Assembly: GCF_036323735.1 (NCBI RefSeq)
Contig: NC_086031.1
Coordinates: 31,484,225-31,548,224, forward strand
DNA length: 64,000 bases
Source: Rattus norvegicus
Lineage: Eukaryota > Chordata > Mammalia > Rodentia > Muridae
Direction of reading: 5' to 3'
Shown here: piece by piece, positions 26,031-39,977 of the stretch
Layout: every line of letters starts with the position of its first letter
Numbering within the stretch: position 1 is the stretch's first letter
Translations under genes and position numbers: made by a program
The notes under the pieces: model-generated
What the model saw: only the letters and a program-made list of their open reading frames with translations
The model's database searches: none
Told to the model about the DNA's origin: nothing

Positions 26031-29000
26031 GAATTCGGTTAGTTCCCAATAGGCCACAGTAGTAATAAGTGGACTGTTAGGGATATAGAACAATTTTCAC
26101 GAATGGACTCAAAATTTCTACGCGAATTCAGTGAGTTCTCAATGGGACATGCTTGTATGAATGTGCTTTTCAATATAGAGCAACATTTTAAGGAACGGAA
26201 TCTAAGGATCATGGTGAATTCAGTAGGTTCCCAATAGGATCTGCATGTAATAAGCTTGTTATTCAAGATAGAGCAATGTTTTAACCAACTTAAACACTGT
26301 TTCTTTGAGAACTCAGTTAGTTCCCAGTAGCAGGCTCTAGTAATATGTGTACTTTTAAAGATTAATCAAAATTTCCTGAACCGAATCTGAGTAACATGGT
26401 GAATTCGGTTAGTTCCCAATAGGTCGCAGTAGTAATAATTGGACTGTTCGGGATATAGATAAATTTTCAAGAATGGAATCAAAATTTCTAGGCGTATTCA
26501 CTGAGTTCCCAATGGGACATGCTTATATGAGTGTGCTTTTCAATATATGGCAACATTTTAAGGAACAGAATCTAAGTATCATGGTGAATTCAGTAGGTTC
26601 CCAAGAGGATTCGCATGTAGTAAGCTTGTTATTCAAGATAGAGCAATGTTTTAACGAACTGAAACACTGTTTCTTTGTGAATTCAGTTAGTTGCCAGTAG
26701 CAGGCTCTTGTAATATGTGTACTTTTAAACATTTATCTAAATTTCCTGAGTCGAATCTGAGTAACATGGTGAATTCGGCTAGTTCCTAAGAGGCCACAGA
26801 AGTAATAAGTGGTAAGTTCGAGATATTGAAAAATTTTCACGAATTGAATCAAATATCTGGGCGAATTCAGTGAGTTCCCAATGGGACATGCTTATATGAG
26901 TGTGCTTTTCAATATATGGCAACATTTTAAGGAACGTAATCTAAGTATCATGGTGAATTCAGGAGATTCCCAATAGGATTCACATGTAATAAGCTTGTTA
27001 TTCAAGATAGAGCAAAGTTTTGACGACTGAAACACTGTTTCTTTGTGAATTCAGTTAGTTTCCAGGAGCAGGCTCTTGTAATATGTGTACTTACTTTTAA
27101 AGATTTATCAAAATTAGGTGAGCCGAATCTGAGTAACATGGTGAATTCGGTGAGTTCCCAATAGGCCACAGTAGTAATAAGTGGACTGTTCGGGATATAG
27201 AAAAATTTTCACGAATGGAATTAAAATTTCTAGGCGAATTCAGTGATTCCCAATGGGACAAGCTTGTATGAATGTGCTTTTCAATATAGAGCAACATTTT
27301 AAGAAACGGAATCTAAGTATCATGGTTAATTCAGTAGGTTCACAATAGGATTGCATGTAATAAGCTTGTTATTTAAGACAGAGCAAAGTTTTAACGAACT
27401 GAAACACTATTTCTTTGTGAATTCAGTTAGTTTACAGGAGCAGGCTCTTGTAATATGTGTACTTTTAAGATTTCCAAAATTTCCTGAGCCGAATCTGAGT
27501 AACATGGTGAATACGGTGAGTTCCCAATAGGCCGCAGTAGTAATAGGACTGTTCGGGATATTGAAAAATTTTCACGAATGGAATCAATATTTCTAGGCGA
27601 ATTCAGTGAGATCCCAATGGGACATGCTTGTATGAGTGTGCTTTTCAATATATGGCAACATTTTAAGGAACGGAATCTAAGTATCATTGTGAATTCAGTA
27701 GGTACCCAATAGGATTCGCATGTAATAAGCTTGTTATTCAAGATAGAGCAACGTTTTAACGAACTGAAACACTCTTTCTTTGTGAATTCAGTTTGTTCCC
27801 AGTAGCAGGCTCTTGTAAATGTGTAATTTTCAAGATTTATCAAAATTTGGTGAGCCGAATCTGAGCAACACCGTGAATTCTGTTAGTTCCCAATAGGCAG
27901 CAGTAGTAATAAGTGGACTCTTCTGGATATAGAAAAATTTATACAAATGGAATCATAATTTCTAGGCGAATTCAGTGAGTTCCCAATGGGACATGCTTAT
28001 ATGAGTGCTCTTTTCAATGTAGAGCAACATTATAAGGAAAGGAATCTAAGTATCATCGTGAATTCAGTAGGTTCCCAATAGGATTCGCATGTAATAAGCT
28101 TGTTATTCAAGATAGAGCAACGTTTTAACGAACTGAAATACTGCTTCTTTGTGAATTCAGTTAGTTCTCAGGAGCAGGCTCTTGTAATATGTGTACTTTT
28201 AAATATTTATCAAAATTTCCCGAGCCGAATCTGAGTAAGATGGTGAATTCGCTTAGTTCCCAGTAGGCCGCAGTAGTAATAAGTGGACTGTTCGGAATAT
28301 AGAAAAATTTTCACAAATGTAATCAAAATTTCTAGGCGAATTCAGTGAGTTCCCAATGGGACAGGCTTGTATGAGAGTGCTTTTCAATATAGAGCAACAT
28401 TTAAAGGAACGGAATCTATTATCATGGTTAATTCAGTAGGTTCCCAATAGGTTTCGCATGTAATAAGCTTGTTATTCAAGATAGAGCAACGTTTTAACGA
28501 ACTGAAACACTGTTTCTTTGTGAATTCATTTAGTTCCCAGTAGCAGACTCATGTAATATGTGTACTTTTTAAGATTTATCAAAATATCCTGAGCAGTATC
28601 TGAGTAACATGGTGAATTCGGTTAGTTGCCAATAGGCCACAGTAGTAATAAGTGGACTCTTCGGGATATAGACAAATGTTCACGAATGGAATCAAACTTT
28701 CTATGCGAATTCAGTGAGTTCCCAGTGGGACATGCTTGTATGAGTGTGCTTTTCAATATAGAGCAACATTTTAAGGAACGGAATCTAAATATCATGGTGA
28801 ATTCAGTAGGTTCCCAATATGATTCGCATGTAATAAGCTTGTTATTCAAGATAGAGCAAAGTTTTAACGACTGAAACACTGTTTCTTTGTGAATTCAGTT
28901 AATTCCCAGGAGCAGGCTCTTGTAATATGTGTACTTTTAAGATTTATCAAAATATCACGAGCCGAATCTGAGTAACATGGTGAATTCGGTGAGATCCCAA

Positions 29001-30408
29001 TAGGCCACAGTAGTAATAAGTGGACAGTTAGGGATATAGAAAAATTTTCACGAATGGAGTTATAATTTCTAGGCGAATTCAGTGAGTGCCCAATGGGACA
29101 TGCTTGTATGAATGTGCTTTTCAATATAGAGCAACATTTTAAGGAACAGAATCTACGTATCATGGTTAATTCAGTAGGTTCCCAATAGGATTCGCATTTA
29201 ATAAGATTGTTATTCAAGATAGAGCAAAGTTTTAACGAACTGAAACACTGTTTCTTTGTGAATTCAGTTATTTCCCAGGAGCAGGCTCTTGTAGTATGTG
29301 TACTTTTAAAGATTTATCAAAATTTCCTGAGCCGAATCTGAGTAACATGGTGAATTCGGTTACTTCCCACTAGGCCACAATAGTAATAATTGGACTCTTC
29401 GGGATATAGAAAAATTTTCACGAAAGGAATCAAAATTTCTAGGCGAATTTACAGAGTTCCCAATGGGAAAAGCTTGTATGAGTGTTCTTTTCAATATAGA
29501 GCAACATTTTAAGGAACGGAATCTAAGTATCATGGTGAATTCATTAGGTTCCCAATAGGTCTCGCATGTAATAAGCTTGTTATTCAAGATAGAGCAACGT
29601 TTTAACGAACTGAAACACTCTTTCTTTGTGAATTCAGTTAGTTCCCAGTAGCAGGCTCTTATAATATGTGTACTTCCAAGATTTATCAAAATTTGGTGAG
29701 CCGAATCTTAGCAAAATGGTGAATTCCGTTAGTTCCGAATTGGCTGCAGTAGTAATAAGTGGGCTCTTAAGGATATTGAAAACTTTATACGAATGGAATC
29801 ATAATTTCTAGGCGAACTCAGTGAGAACCCAATGGGATATGCTTGTATGAGTGCTCTTTTCAATATAGAGCAACATTATAAGAAACGGAATCTAAGTATC
29901 ATGGTGAATTCAATAGGTTCCCAATAGGATTCGCATGTAATAAGCTTGTTATTCAAGATAGAGCAACGTTTTAACGAACTGAAATACTGCTTCTTTGTGA
30001 ATTCATTTAGTTCCCAGTAGCAGGCTCTTGTAATATGTGTACTTTTAAAGATTTATCAAAATTTCCTGAACCAAATCTGAGCAACATGATAAATTCGGTT
30101 AGTTCCCAATAGGCTGCAGTAGTAATAAGTGGACTATTCGGGATATAGTAAAATTTTCACGAATGGAATCAAAATTTCTAGGCGAATTCAGTGAGTTCCC
30201 AATGGGACATGCTTATATGAGTGTGCTTTTCAATATAGAGCAACATTTTAAGGTACGTAATCTAAATATCATTGTGAATTCAGTAGGTTCCCAATAGGAT
30301 TCAAATGTAATAAGCTTGTTATTCAAGATACAGTAAAGTTTTAAAGAACTGAAACACTCTTTCTTTGTGAATTCAGTTAGTTCCCAGGAGCAGTCTCTTG
30401 TAATATGT
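25980..30408 (+). repeat. Block D, unit 1 (12 monomers)
   Basis: Marker monomers at 26039 and 26473 recur at 30468 and 30901, an offset of 4428-4429 (12 monomers). The unit contains the 'tgtaaatgtgtaatttt' variant near 27814 and the 'cttcccactaggcc' monomer near 29363. Compared with blocks E and F the two D units differ at many positions, so this duplication appears older. No gene or other element was seen. Confidence 0.72.
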
Positions 30409-33400
30409 GTACTTTTAAAGATTTATCAAAATATCTGAGCCGAATCTTAGTAATATGGTGAAATCGGTTAGTTCCCAATAGGCCACAGTAGTAATAAGTG
30501 GACTGTTAGGGATATAGAACAATTTTCACGAATGGACTCAAAATTTCTACGTGAATTCAGTGAGTTCTCAATGGGACATGCTTGTATGAATGTGCTTTTC
30601 AATATAGAGCAACATTTTAAGGAACGGAATCTAAGGATCATGGTGAATTCAGTAGGTTCCCAATAGGATCTGCATGTAATAAGCTTGTTATTCAAGATAG
30701 AGCAATGTTTTAACCAACTTAAACACTGTTTCTTTGAGAATTCATTTAGTTCCCAGTAGCAGGCTCTAGTAATATGTGTAATTTAAAGATTACTCAAAAT
30801 TTCCTGAACCGAATCTGAGTAACATGGTGAATTCGGTTAGTTCCCAATAGGTCGCAGTAGTAATAATTGGACTGTTCGGGACATAGAAATATTTTCAAGA
30901 ATGGAATCAAAATTTCTAGGCGAAATCAGTGAGTTCCCAATGGGACATGCTTATATGAGTGTGCTTTTCAATATATGGCAACATTATAAGGAACAGAATC
31001 TAAGTATCATGGTGAATTCAGTAGGTTTCCAAGAGGATTCGCATGTAGTAAGCTTGTTATTCAAGATAGAGCAACGTTTTAACGAACTGAAACAGTGTTT
31101 CTTTGGGAATTCAGTTAGTTGCCAGTAGCAAGCTCTTGTAATATGTGTACTTTTAAAGATTTATCTAAATTTCCTGAGTCGAATCTGAGTAACATGGTGA
31201 ATTCGGCTAGTTCCTAATAGGCCACAGTAGTAATAAGTGGTAGTTCGGGATATTGAAAAATTTTCACGAATGGAATCAAATTATCTGGGCGAATTCAGTG
31301 AGTTCCCAATGGGACATGCTTATATGAGTGTGCTTTTCAATATATGGCAACATTTTAAGGAACGTAATCTAAGTATCATGGTGAATTCAGGAGGTTCCCA
31401 ATAGGATTCGCATGTAATAAGCTTGTTATTCAAGATAGAGCAAAGTTTTGACGACTGAAACACTGTTTCTTTGTGAATTCAGTTAGTTTCCAGGAGCAAG
31501 CTCTTGTAATATGTGTACTTTATAGATTTATGAAAATTTGGTGAGCCGAATCTGAGTAACATGGTGAATTCGGTGAGTTCCCAATAGGCCACAGTAGTAA
31601 TAAGTGGACTGTTCGGGATATAGAAAAATTTTCACGAATGGAATTAAAATTTCTAGGCGAATTCAGTGATTCCCAATGGGACAAGCTTGTATGAATGTGC
31701 TTTTCAATATAGAGCAACATTTTAAGAAACGGAATCTAAGTATCATGGTTAATTCAGTAGGTTCCCAATAGGATTCGCATGTAATAAGCTTGTTATTTAA
31801 GACAGAGCAAAGTTTTAACGAACTGAAACACTATTTATTTGTGAATTCAGTTAGTTTACAGGAGCAGGCTCTTGTAATATGTGTACTTTTAAGATATTTC
31901 AAAATTTCCAGAGCCGAATCTGAGTAACATGGTGAATTCGGTGAGTTCCCAATAGGCCGCAGTAGTAATATGGACTGTTCGGGATATTGAAAAATTTTCA
32001 CGAATGGAATCAAAATTTCTAGGCGAATTCAGTGAGATCCCAATGTGACATGCTTGTATGAGTGTGCTTTTCAATATATGGCAACATTTTAAGGAACGGA
32101 ATCTAAGTATCATTGTGAATTCAGTAGGTACCCAATAGGATTCGCATGTAATAAGCTTGTTATTCAAGATAGAGCAACGTTTTAACGAACTGAAACTTTC
32201 TTTCTTTGTGAATTCAGTTTGTTCCCAGTAGCAGGCTCTTGTAAATGTGTAATTTTCAAGATTTATCAAAATTTGGTGAGCCGAATCTGAGCAACACCGT
32301 GAATTCCGTTAGTTCCCAATAGGCAGCAGTAGTAATAAGTGGACTCTTCTGGATATAGGAAAATTTATACAAATGGATACATAATTTCTAGGCGAATTCA
32401 GTGAGATCCCAATGGGACATGCTTGTATGAGTGCTCTTTTCAATATAGAGCAACATTATAAGGAAAGGAATCTAAGTATCTTGGTGAATTCAGTAGGTTC
32501 CCAATAAAATCCGCATGTAATAAGCTTGTTATTCAAGATAGAGCAACGTTTTAACGAACTGAAACACTCTTTCTTTGTGAATTCAGTTTGTTCCCAGTAG
32601 CAGGCTCTTGTAAATGTGTAATTTTCAAGATTTATCAAAATTTGATGAGCCGAATCTGAGCAACACCGTGAATTCTGTTAGTTCCCAATAGGCAGCAGTA
32701 GTAATAAGTGGACTCTTCTGGATATAGGAAAATTTATACAAATGGATACATAATTTCTAGGCGAATTCAGTGAGATCCCAATGGGACACGCTTGTATGAG
32801 TGCTCTTTTCAATATAGAGCAACATTATAAGGAAAGGAATCTAAGTATCATGGTGAATTCAGTAGGTTCCCAATAAAATCCGCATGTAATAAGCTTGTTA
32901 TTCAAGATAGAGCAACGTTTTAAGGAACTGAAATACTGCTTCTTTGTGAATTCAGTTAGTTCCCAGGAGCAGGCTCTTGTAATATGTGTACTTTTAAATA
33001 TTTATCAAGATTTCCCGAGCCGAATCTGAGTAAGATGGTGAATTGGCTTAGTTCCCAGTAGGCCGCAGTAGTAATAAGTGGACTGTTCGGGATATAGAAA
33101 AATTTTCAAAAATGTAATCAAAATTTCTAGGCGAATTCAGTGAGTTCCCAATGGGACATGCTTGTATGAATGTGCTTTTCAATATAGAGCAACATTTTAA
33201 GGAACGGAATCTATTATCATGGTGAATTCAGTAGGTTCCCAATAGGTTTCGAATGTAATAAGCTTGTTATTCAATATAGAGCAACGTTTTAACGAACTGA
33301 AACACTGTTATTTTGTGAATTCATTTAGTTCCCAGTAGCAGGCTCATGTAATATGTGTACTTTTTAAGTTTCATCAAAATTTCCTGAGCAGTATCTGAGT

Positions 33401-34600
33401 AACATGGTGAATTCGGTTAGTTCCCAATAGGCCACAGTAGTAATAAGTGGACTCTTCGGGATATAGAAAAAATTTCACGAATGGTATCAAACATTCTATG
33501 CGAATTCAGTGAGTTCCCAGTGGGACATGCTTGTATGAGTGTGCTTTTCAATATAGAGCAACATTTTAAGGAACAGAATCTAAATATCATGGTGAATTCA
33601 GTAGGTTCCCAATAGGATTGGCATGTAATAAGCTTGTTATTCAAGATAGAGCAAAGTTTTAACGACTGAAACACTGTTTCTTTGTGAATTCATTTAATTC
33701 CCAGAAGCAGGCTCTTGTAATATGTGTACTTTTAAGATTTATCAAAATATCACGAGCCGAATCTGAGTAACATGGTGAATTCGGTGAGTTCCCAATAGGC
33801 CACAGTAGTAATAAGTGGACAGTTATGGATATAGAAAAATTTTCACGAATGGAGTTATAATTTCTAGGCGAATTCAGAGAGTGCCCAATGGGACATGCTT
33901 GTATGAATGTGCTTTTCAATATAGAGCAACATTTTAAGGAACGGAATCTAAGTATCATGGTTAATTCAGTAGGTTCCCAATAGGATTCGCATGTAATAAG
34001 TATGTTATTCAAGATAGAGCAAAGTTTTAACGACTGAAACACTGTTTCTTTGTGAATTCAGTTATTTCCCAGGAGGAGGCTCTTGTAATATGTGTACTTT
34101 TAAAGATTTATCAAAATTTCATCAGCCGAATCTGAGTAACATGGTGAATTCGGTTACTTCCCACTAGGCCACAATAGTAATAATTGGACTCTTCGGGATA
34201 TAGAAAAATTTTCACGAATGGAATCAAAATTTCTAGGCGAATTCACAGAGTTCTCAATGGGACAAGCTTGTATGAGTGTGCTTTTCAATATAGAGCAACA
34301 TTTAAGGAACGGAATCTAAATATCATGGTGAATTCATTAGGTTCCCAATAGGTCTCCCATGTAATAAGCTTGTTATTCAAGATAGAGCAACGTTTTAAAG
34401 AACTGAAACACTCTTTCTTTGTGAATTCAGTTAGTCCCCAGTAGCAGGCTCTTATAATATGTGTACTTTCAAAGATTTATCAAAATTTGGTGAGGCGAAT
34501 CTTAGCAACATGGTGAATTCGGTTAGTTCCCAATAGGCTGCAGTAGTAATAAGTGGGCTCTTCTGGATATTGAAAACTTTATACGAATGGAATCATAATT
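30409..34600 (+). repeat. Block D, unit 2, with an internal monomer duplication
   Basis: This unit aligns with unit 1 at offset about 4429, then at about 4795 after an inserted monomer (28622 aligns with 33417, 29360 with about 34155). The insertion is a local duplication at about 32200-32940. There the 'tgtaaatgtg', 'caacaccgtgaatt' and 'ggatacataattt' variants occur twice, about 369 bases apart. Homology to unit 1 ends near 34600. Confidence 0.7.
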
Positions 34601-34712
34601 TCTATGCGAATTCAGTGAGTTCCCAGTGGGACAAGCTTGTATGAATGTGCTTTTCAATATAGAGCAACATTTTAAGAAACGGAATCTAAGTATCATTGTG
34701 AATTCAGTAGGT

Positions 34713-37700
34713 ACCCAATAGGATTCGCATGTAATAAGCTTGTTATTCAAGATAGAGCAACGTTTTAACGAACTGAAACACTCTTTCTTTATGAATTCAG
34801 TTTGTTCCCAGTAGCAGGCTCTTGTAAATGTGTAATTTTCAAGATTTATCAAAATTTGGTGAGCCGAATCTTAGCAACATGGTGAATTCAGTTAGTTCCC
34901 AATAGGCAGCAGTAGTAATAAGTGGACTCTTCTGGATATAGGAAAATTTATACAAATGGAATCATAATTTCTAGGCGAATTCAGTGAGATCCCAATGGGA
35001 CATGCTTGTATGAGTGCTCTTTTCAATATAGAGCAACATTATAAGGAAAGTAATCTAAGTATCATGGTGAATTCAGTAGGTACCCAATAGGATCCGCATG
35101 TAATAAGCTTGTTATTCAAGATAGAGCAACGTTTTAACGAACTGAAATACTGCTTCTTTGTGAATTCAGTTAGTTCCCAGGAGCAGACTCTTGTAATATG
35201 TGTACTTTTAAATATTTATCAAAATTTCCCGAGCCGAATCTGAGTAAGATGGTGAATTGGCTTAGTTCCCAGTAGGCCGCAGTAGTAATAAGTGGACTGT
35301 TCGGGATATAGAAAAAATTTCACGAATGGAATCAAAATTTCTAGGCGAATTCAGTGAGTTCCCAATGGGACATGCTTGTATGAGTGTGCTTTTCAATATA
35401 GAGCAACATTTTAAGGAACGGAATCTATTATCATGGAGAATTCAGTAGGTTCCCAATACGTTTCGCATGTAATAAGCTTGTTATTCAATATACAGCAACG
35501 TTTTAACGAACTGAAACACTGTTTCTTTTTGAATTCATTTAGTTCCCAGTAGCAGGCTCATGTAATATGTGTACTTTTTAAGTTTTATCAAAATTTCCTG
35601 AGCAGTATCTGAGTAACATGGTGAATTCGGTTAGTTCCCAATAGGCCACAGTAGTAATAAGTGGACTCTTCTGGATATACAAAAAATTTCACGAATGGAA
35701 TCAAACTTTCTATGCGAATTCAGTGAGTTCCCAGTGGGACATGCTTGTATGAGTGTGCTTTTCAATATAGAGCAACATTTATGGAACGGAATCTAAATAT
35801 CATGGTGAATTCAGTAGGTTCCCAATAGGATTCGCATGTAATAAGCTTGTTATTCAAGATAGAGCAAAGTTTTAACGACTGAAACACTGTTTCTTTGTGA
35901 ATTAATTTAATTCCCAGAAGCAGGCTCTTGTAATATGTGTACTTTTAAGATTTATCAAAATATCACGAGCCGAATCTGAGTAACATGGTGAATTCGGTGA
36001 GATCCCAATAGGCCACAGTAGTAATAAGTGGACTGTTTGGATATAGAAAAATTTTCACGAATGGAGTTATAATGTCTAGGCGAATTCAGTGAGGGCCCAA
36101 TGGGACATGCTTGTATGAATGTGCTTTTCAATATAGAGCAACATTGTAAGGAACGGAATCTAAGTATCATGGGTAATTCAGTAGGTTCCCAATAGGATTC
36201 GCATGTAATAATGTTGTTATTCAAGATAGACCAAAGTTTTAACGAACTGAAACACTGTTTCTTTGTGAATTCATTTATTTCCCAGGAGCAGGCTCTTGTA
36301 ATGTGTGTACTTTTAAAGATTTATCAAAATTTCCTGAGCCGAATCTGAGTAACATGGTGAAATCGGTTACTTCCCACTAGGCCACAATAGTAATAATTGG
36401 ACTCTTCGGGATATAGAAAAATTTTCACGAATGGAATCAAAATTTCTAGGCGAATCCACAGAGTTCCCAATGGGACAAGCTTGTATGAGTGTGCTTTTCA
36501 ATATAGAGCAACATTTTAAGGAACGGAATCTAAGTATCATGGTGAATTCATTAGGTTCCCAATAGGTCTCACATGTAATAAGCTTGTTATTCAAGATAGA
36601 GCAACGTTTTAACGAACTGAAACACTCCTTCTTTGTGAATTCAGTTAGTTCCCAGTAGCAGGCTCTTATAATATGTGTACTTTCAAAGATTTATCAAAAT
36701 TTGGTGAGCCGAATCTTAGCAACATGGTGAATTCGGTTAGTTCCCAATAGGCAGCAGTAGTAATAAGTGGGCTCTTCTGGATATTGAAAACTTTATATGA
36801 ACGGAATCATAATTTCTAGGCGAATTCAGTGAGATCCCAATGGGATATGCTTGTATGAGTGCTCTTTTCAATATAGAGCAACATTATAAGGAACAGAATC
36901 TAAGTACCATGGTGAATTCAGTAGGTTCCCAATAGGATTCGCATGTAATAAGCTTGTTATTCAAGATAGAGCAACGTTTTAACGAACTGAAATACTGCTT
37001 CTTTGTGAATTCAGTTAGTTCCCAGGAGCAGGCTCTTGTAATATGTGTACTTTTAAAGATTTATCAAAATTTGGTGAGCCGAATCTTAGCCACATGGTGA
37101 ATTCGGTTAGTTCCCAATAGGCTGCAGTAGTAATAAGTGGACTCTTCGGGATATAGAAAAATTTATACGAATGGAATCAAAATTTCTAGGCGAATTCAGT
37201 GAGTTCCCAATGGGACATGCTTGTATGAGTGTGCCTTTCAATATAGAGAATCATTTTAAGGAACGGAATCTAAATATCATGGTGAATTCAGTGGGTTCCC
37301 AATAGGATTCGCATGTAATAAGCTTCTTATTCAAGATAGAGCAAAGTTTTAACGACTAAAACACTGTTTCTTTGTGAATTCAGTTAGTCCCAGGAGCAGG
37401 CTCTTGTAATATGTGTACTTTTAAAGATTTATCAAAATTTCCTGAGCCAAACCTGAGTAAAATGGTGAAATCGGTTAGTTCCCAGTAGGCCGCAAGAGTA
37501 ATAATTGGACTGTTCGGGATATAGAAAAATTTTCACGAATGGAATCAAAATTTCTAGGCGAATTCAGTGAGTTCCCAATGGGACATGCTTGTATGAGTGT
37601 GCTTTTCAATATATGGGAACATTTTAAGAAACAGAATCTAAGTATCATGGTGAATTCAGTAGGTACCCAATAGGATTCGCATGTAATAAGCTTCTTATTC

Positions 37701-39977
37701 AAGATAGAGCAACGTTTTAACGAACTGCAACACTGTTTCTTTGTGGATTCAGTTATTAACCAGGAGCAGGCTCTTGTAATATGTGTACTTTTAAAGATTT
37801 ATCAAAATTTCCCGAGTTGAATCTGAGTAACATGTTGAATTCGGTTAGTTCCAAACATGCCACAGTAGGAATAAGAGGACTGTTCGGGATATAGAAAAAT
37901 TTTCACGAATGGAATCAAAATTCGAGGCGAATTCATTGAGTTCCCAATGGCACATGCTTGTTTGAGTGCTCTTTTCAATATAGAGCAACATTATAAGGAA
38001 CGGAATCTAAGTATCATGGTGAATTCGCTATGTTCCCAATAGGTTTCGCATGTAATAAGCTTGTTATTCAAGATAGAGCAACGTTTTAATGAACTGAAAC
38101 ACTGTTTCTTTGTGAATTCAGTTACTTCCCAATAGCAGGCTCTTGTAATATGTGTAGTTTTAAAGATTTATCAAAATTTCCTGAGCCGAATCTGAGTACT
38201 ATGGTGAATTCGGTTAGTTCCTAATAGGCTGCAGTAGTAATAAGTGGAATGATCGGGATATTGAAAAATTTTTACTAATGGAATCAAAATTTCTAGGCGA
38301 ACTCAGTGAGTTCCCAATGAGAAATGCATATATGAGTGTGCTTTTCAATATATGGCAACATTTTAAGGAATGGTATCTAAGTACCATGGTGAATTCAGTA
38401 GGTTCCCAAAAGGATTCGCATGTAATAAGCTTGTTATTCAAAATAGGGGAACGTTTTAACGGACTGAAACACTGTTTCTTTGTGAATTCAGTTAGTTCCC
38501 AGTAGCAGGCTCTTGTAATATGTGTACTTTTAAAGATTTATCAAAATTTGGTGAGCCGAATCTGAGTAATATGGTGAATTCGGTTAGTTCGGTTAGGTCC
38601 TAGAGCAGGCTCTTGTAATATGTGTACTTTTAAAGATTTATCAAAATTTCCTGAGCCGAATCTGAGTAACGTGTTGAATTCGGTTAGTACCCAATATGCC
38701 GCAGTAGTAATAAGTGGACTGTTCGGGATATAGAAAAATTTTCAGGAATGGAATCAAAATTTCTAGGCGAATTCAGTGAGTTCCCAATGGCACATGCCTG
38801 TTTGAGTGCTCTTTTCAATAGAGAGCAACATTATAAGCAACTGAATCTAAGTATCATGGTGAATTCAGTAGGTTCCCAATAGGATTCGCATGTAATAAGC
38901 TGGTTATTCAAGATAGAGCAACGTTTTAACGACCTGAAACACTGTATCTTTCTGAATTCAGTTAGTTCCCAGGAACAGGCTCTTGTAATATGTGTACTTT
39001 TAAAGATTTATCAAAATTTCCTGAGCTGAATCTGAGTAACATGGTGAATTAACTTAGTTTCCAATAGGCCGCAGTAGTAATAAGTGGACTGTTCGGGATA
39101 TAAAAAAATTTTCACGAATGGAATCAAAATTTCTAGGCGAATTCAGTGAGTTCCCAATGGCACATGCTTGTTTGAGTGTGCTTTTCAATATAGAGAAACA
39201 TTTTAAGGAACGAAATCTAAGTATCATGGTGAATTCGGTATGTTCCAAATAGGTTTCTCATGTAATAAGCTTTTTATTCAAGATAGAGCAACGTTTTAAT
39301 GAACTGAAACATTGTTTCTTTGTGAATTCACTTAGTTCCCAATAGCAGGCTCTTGTAATATGTGTACTTTTAAAGAATTATACAAATTTCCTGAGCCGAA
39401 TCTGAATAACATGGTGAATTCGGTTAGTTCCTAATAGGCCGCAGTAGTAATAAGTGGAATGTTCGGGATATTGAAAAATTTTTACGAATGGAATCAAAAT
39501 TTCTGTGCGAACTCAGTGAGTTCCCAATGAGACATGCATATATGAGTGTGCTTTTCAATATATGGCAACATTTTAAGGAACAGAATCTAAGTATCATGGT
39601 GAATTCAGTAGGTTCCCCATAGGATTCGCATGTAATAAGCTTGTTATTAAAGATAGAGCCACGTTTTAACGAACTGAAACACTCTTTGTGAATTCTGTTA
39701 GTTCCCAGTAGCAGGCTTTTGTAATATGTGTACTTTTAAAGATTTATCAAAATTTGCTGAGCCGAATCTGAGTAACATGATAAATTCACTTAGTTCCCAA
39801 TAGGCTGCAGTAGTAATAAGTGGAGTCTTGGGGATATAAAAAATTTTCACGAATAGAATCAAAATTTCAGGGCAATTCAGTGAGTTCCCAATGGGACATG
39901 CTTGTATGAGTTTGCTTTTCAATATAGAGCAACATTTTCAAGTACGGAATCTAAATATCATTGTGAATTCAGTAGGT
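34713..39977 (+). repeat. Block E, unit 1 (5265 bases: 14 monomers plus a quarter)
   Basis: The unit is repeated immediately downstream at offset 5265: 34751 aligns with 40016, 35955 with 41220 and 39698 with 44963. Upstream of 34713 the alignment breaks ('ggtaccc' versus 'ggttccc'). The length equals 14 monomers of 369 plus the internal 100-base quarter, give or take one or two bases. It includes the 'cttcccactaggcc' marker at 36370. Confidence 0.85.
38576..38675 (+). repeat. 100-base quarter-monomer (copy 6 of 7), inside block E unit 1
   Basis: GAATTC sites at 38576 and 38676 enclose the truncated subunit. The segment reads 'cctagagcagg' (one base lost) and 'tttcctgag' (one base regained relative to the other copies), so the length remains 100. 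Confidence 0.85.
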
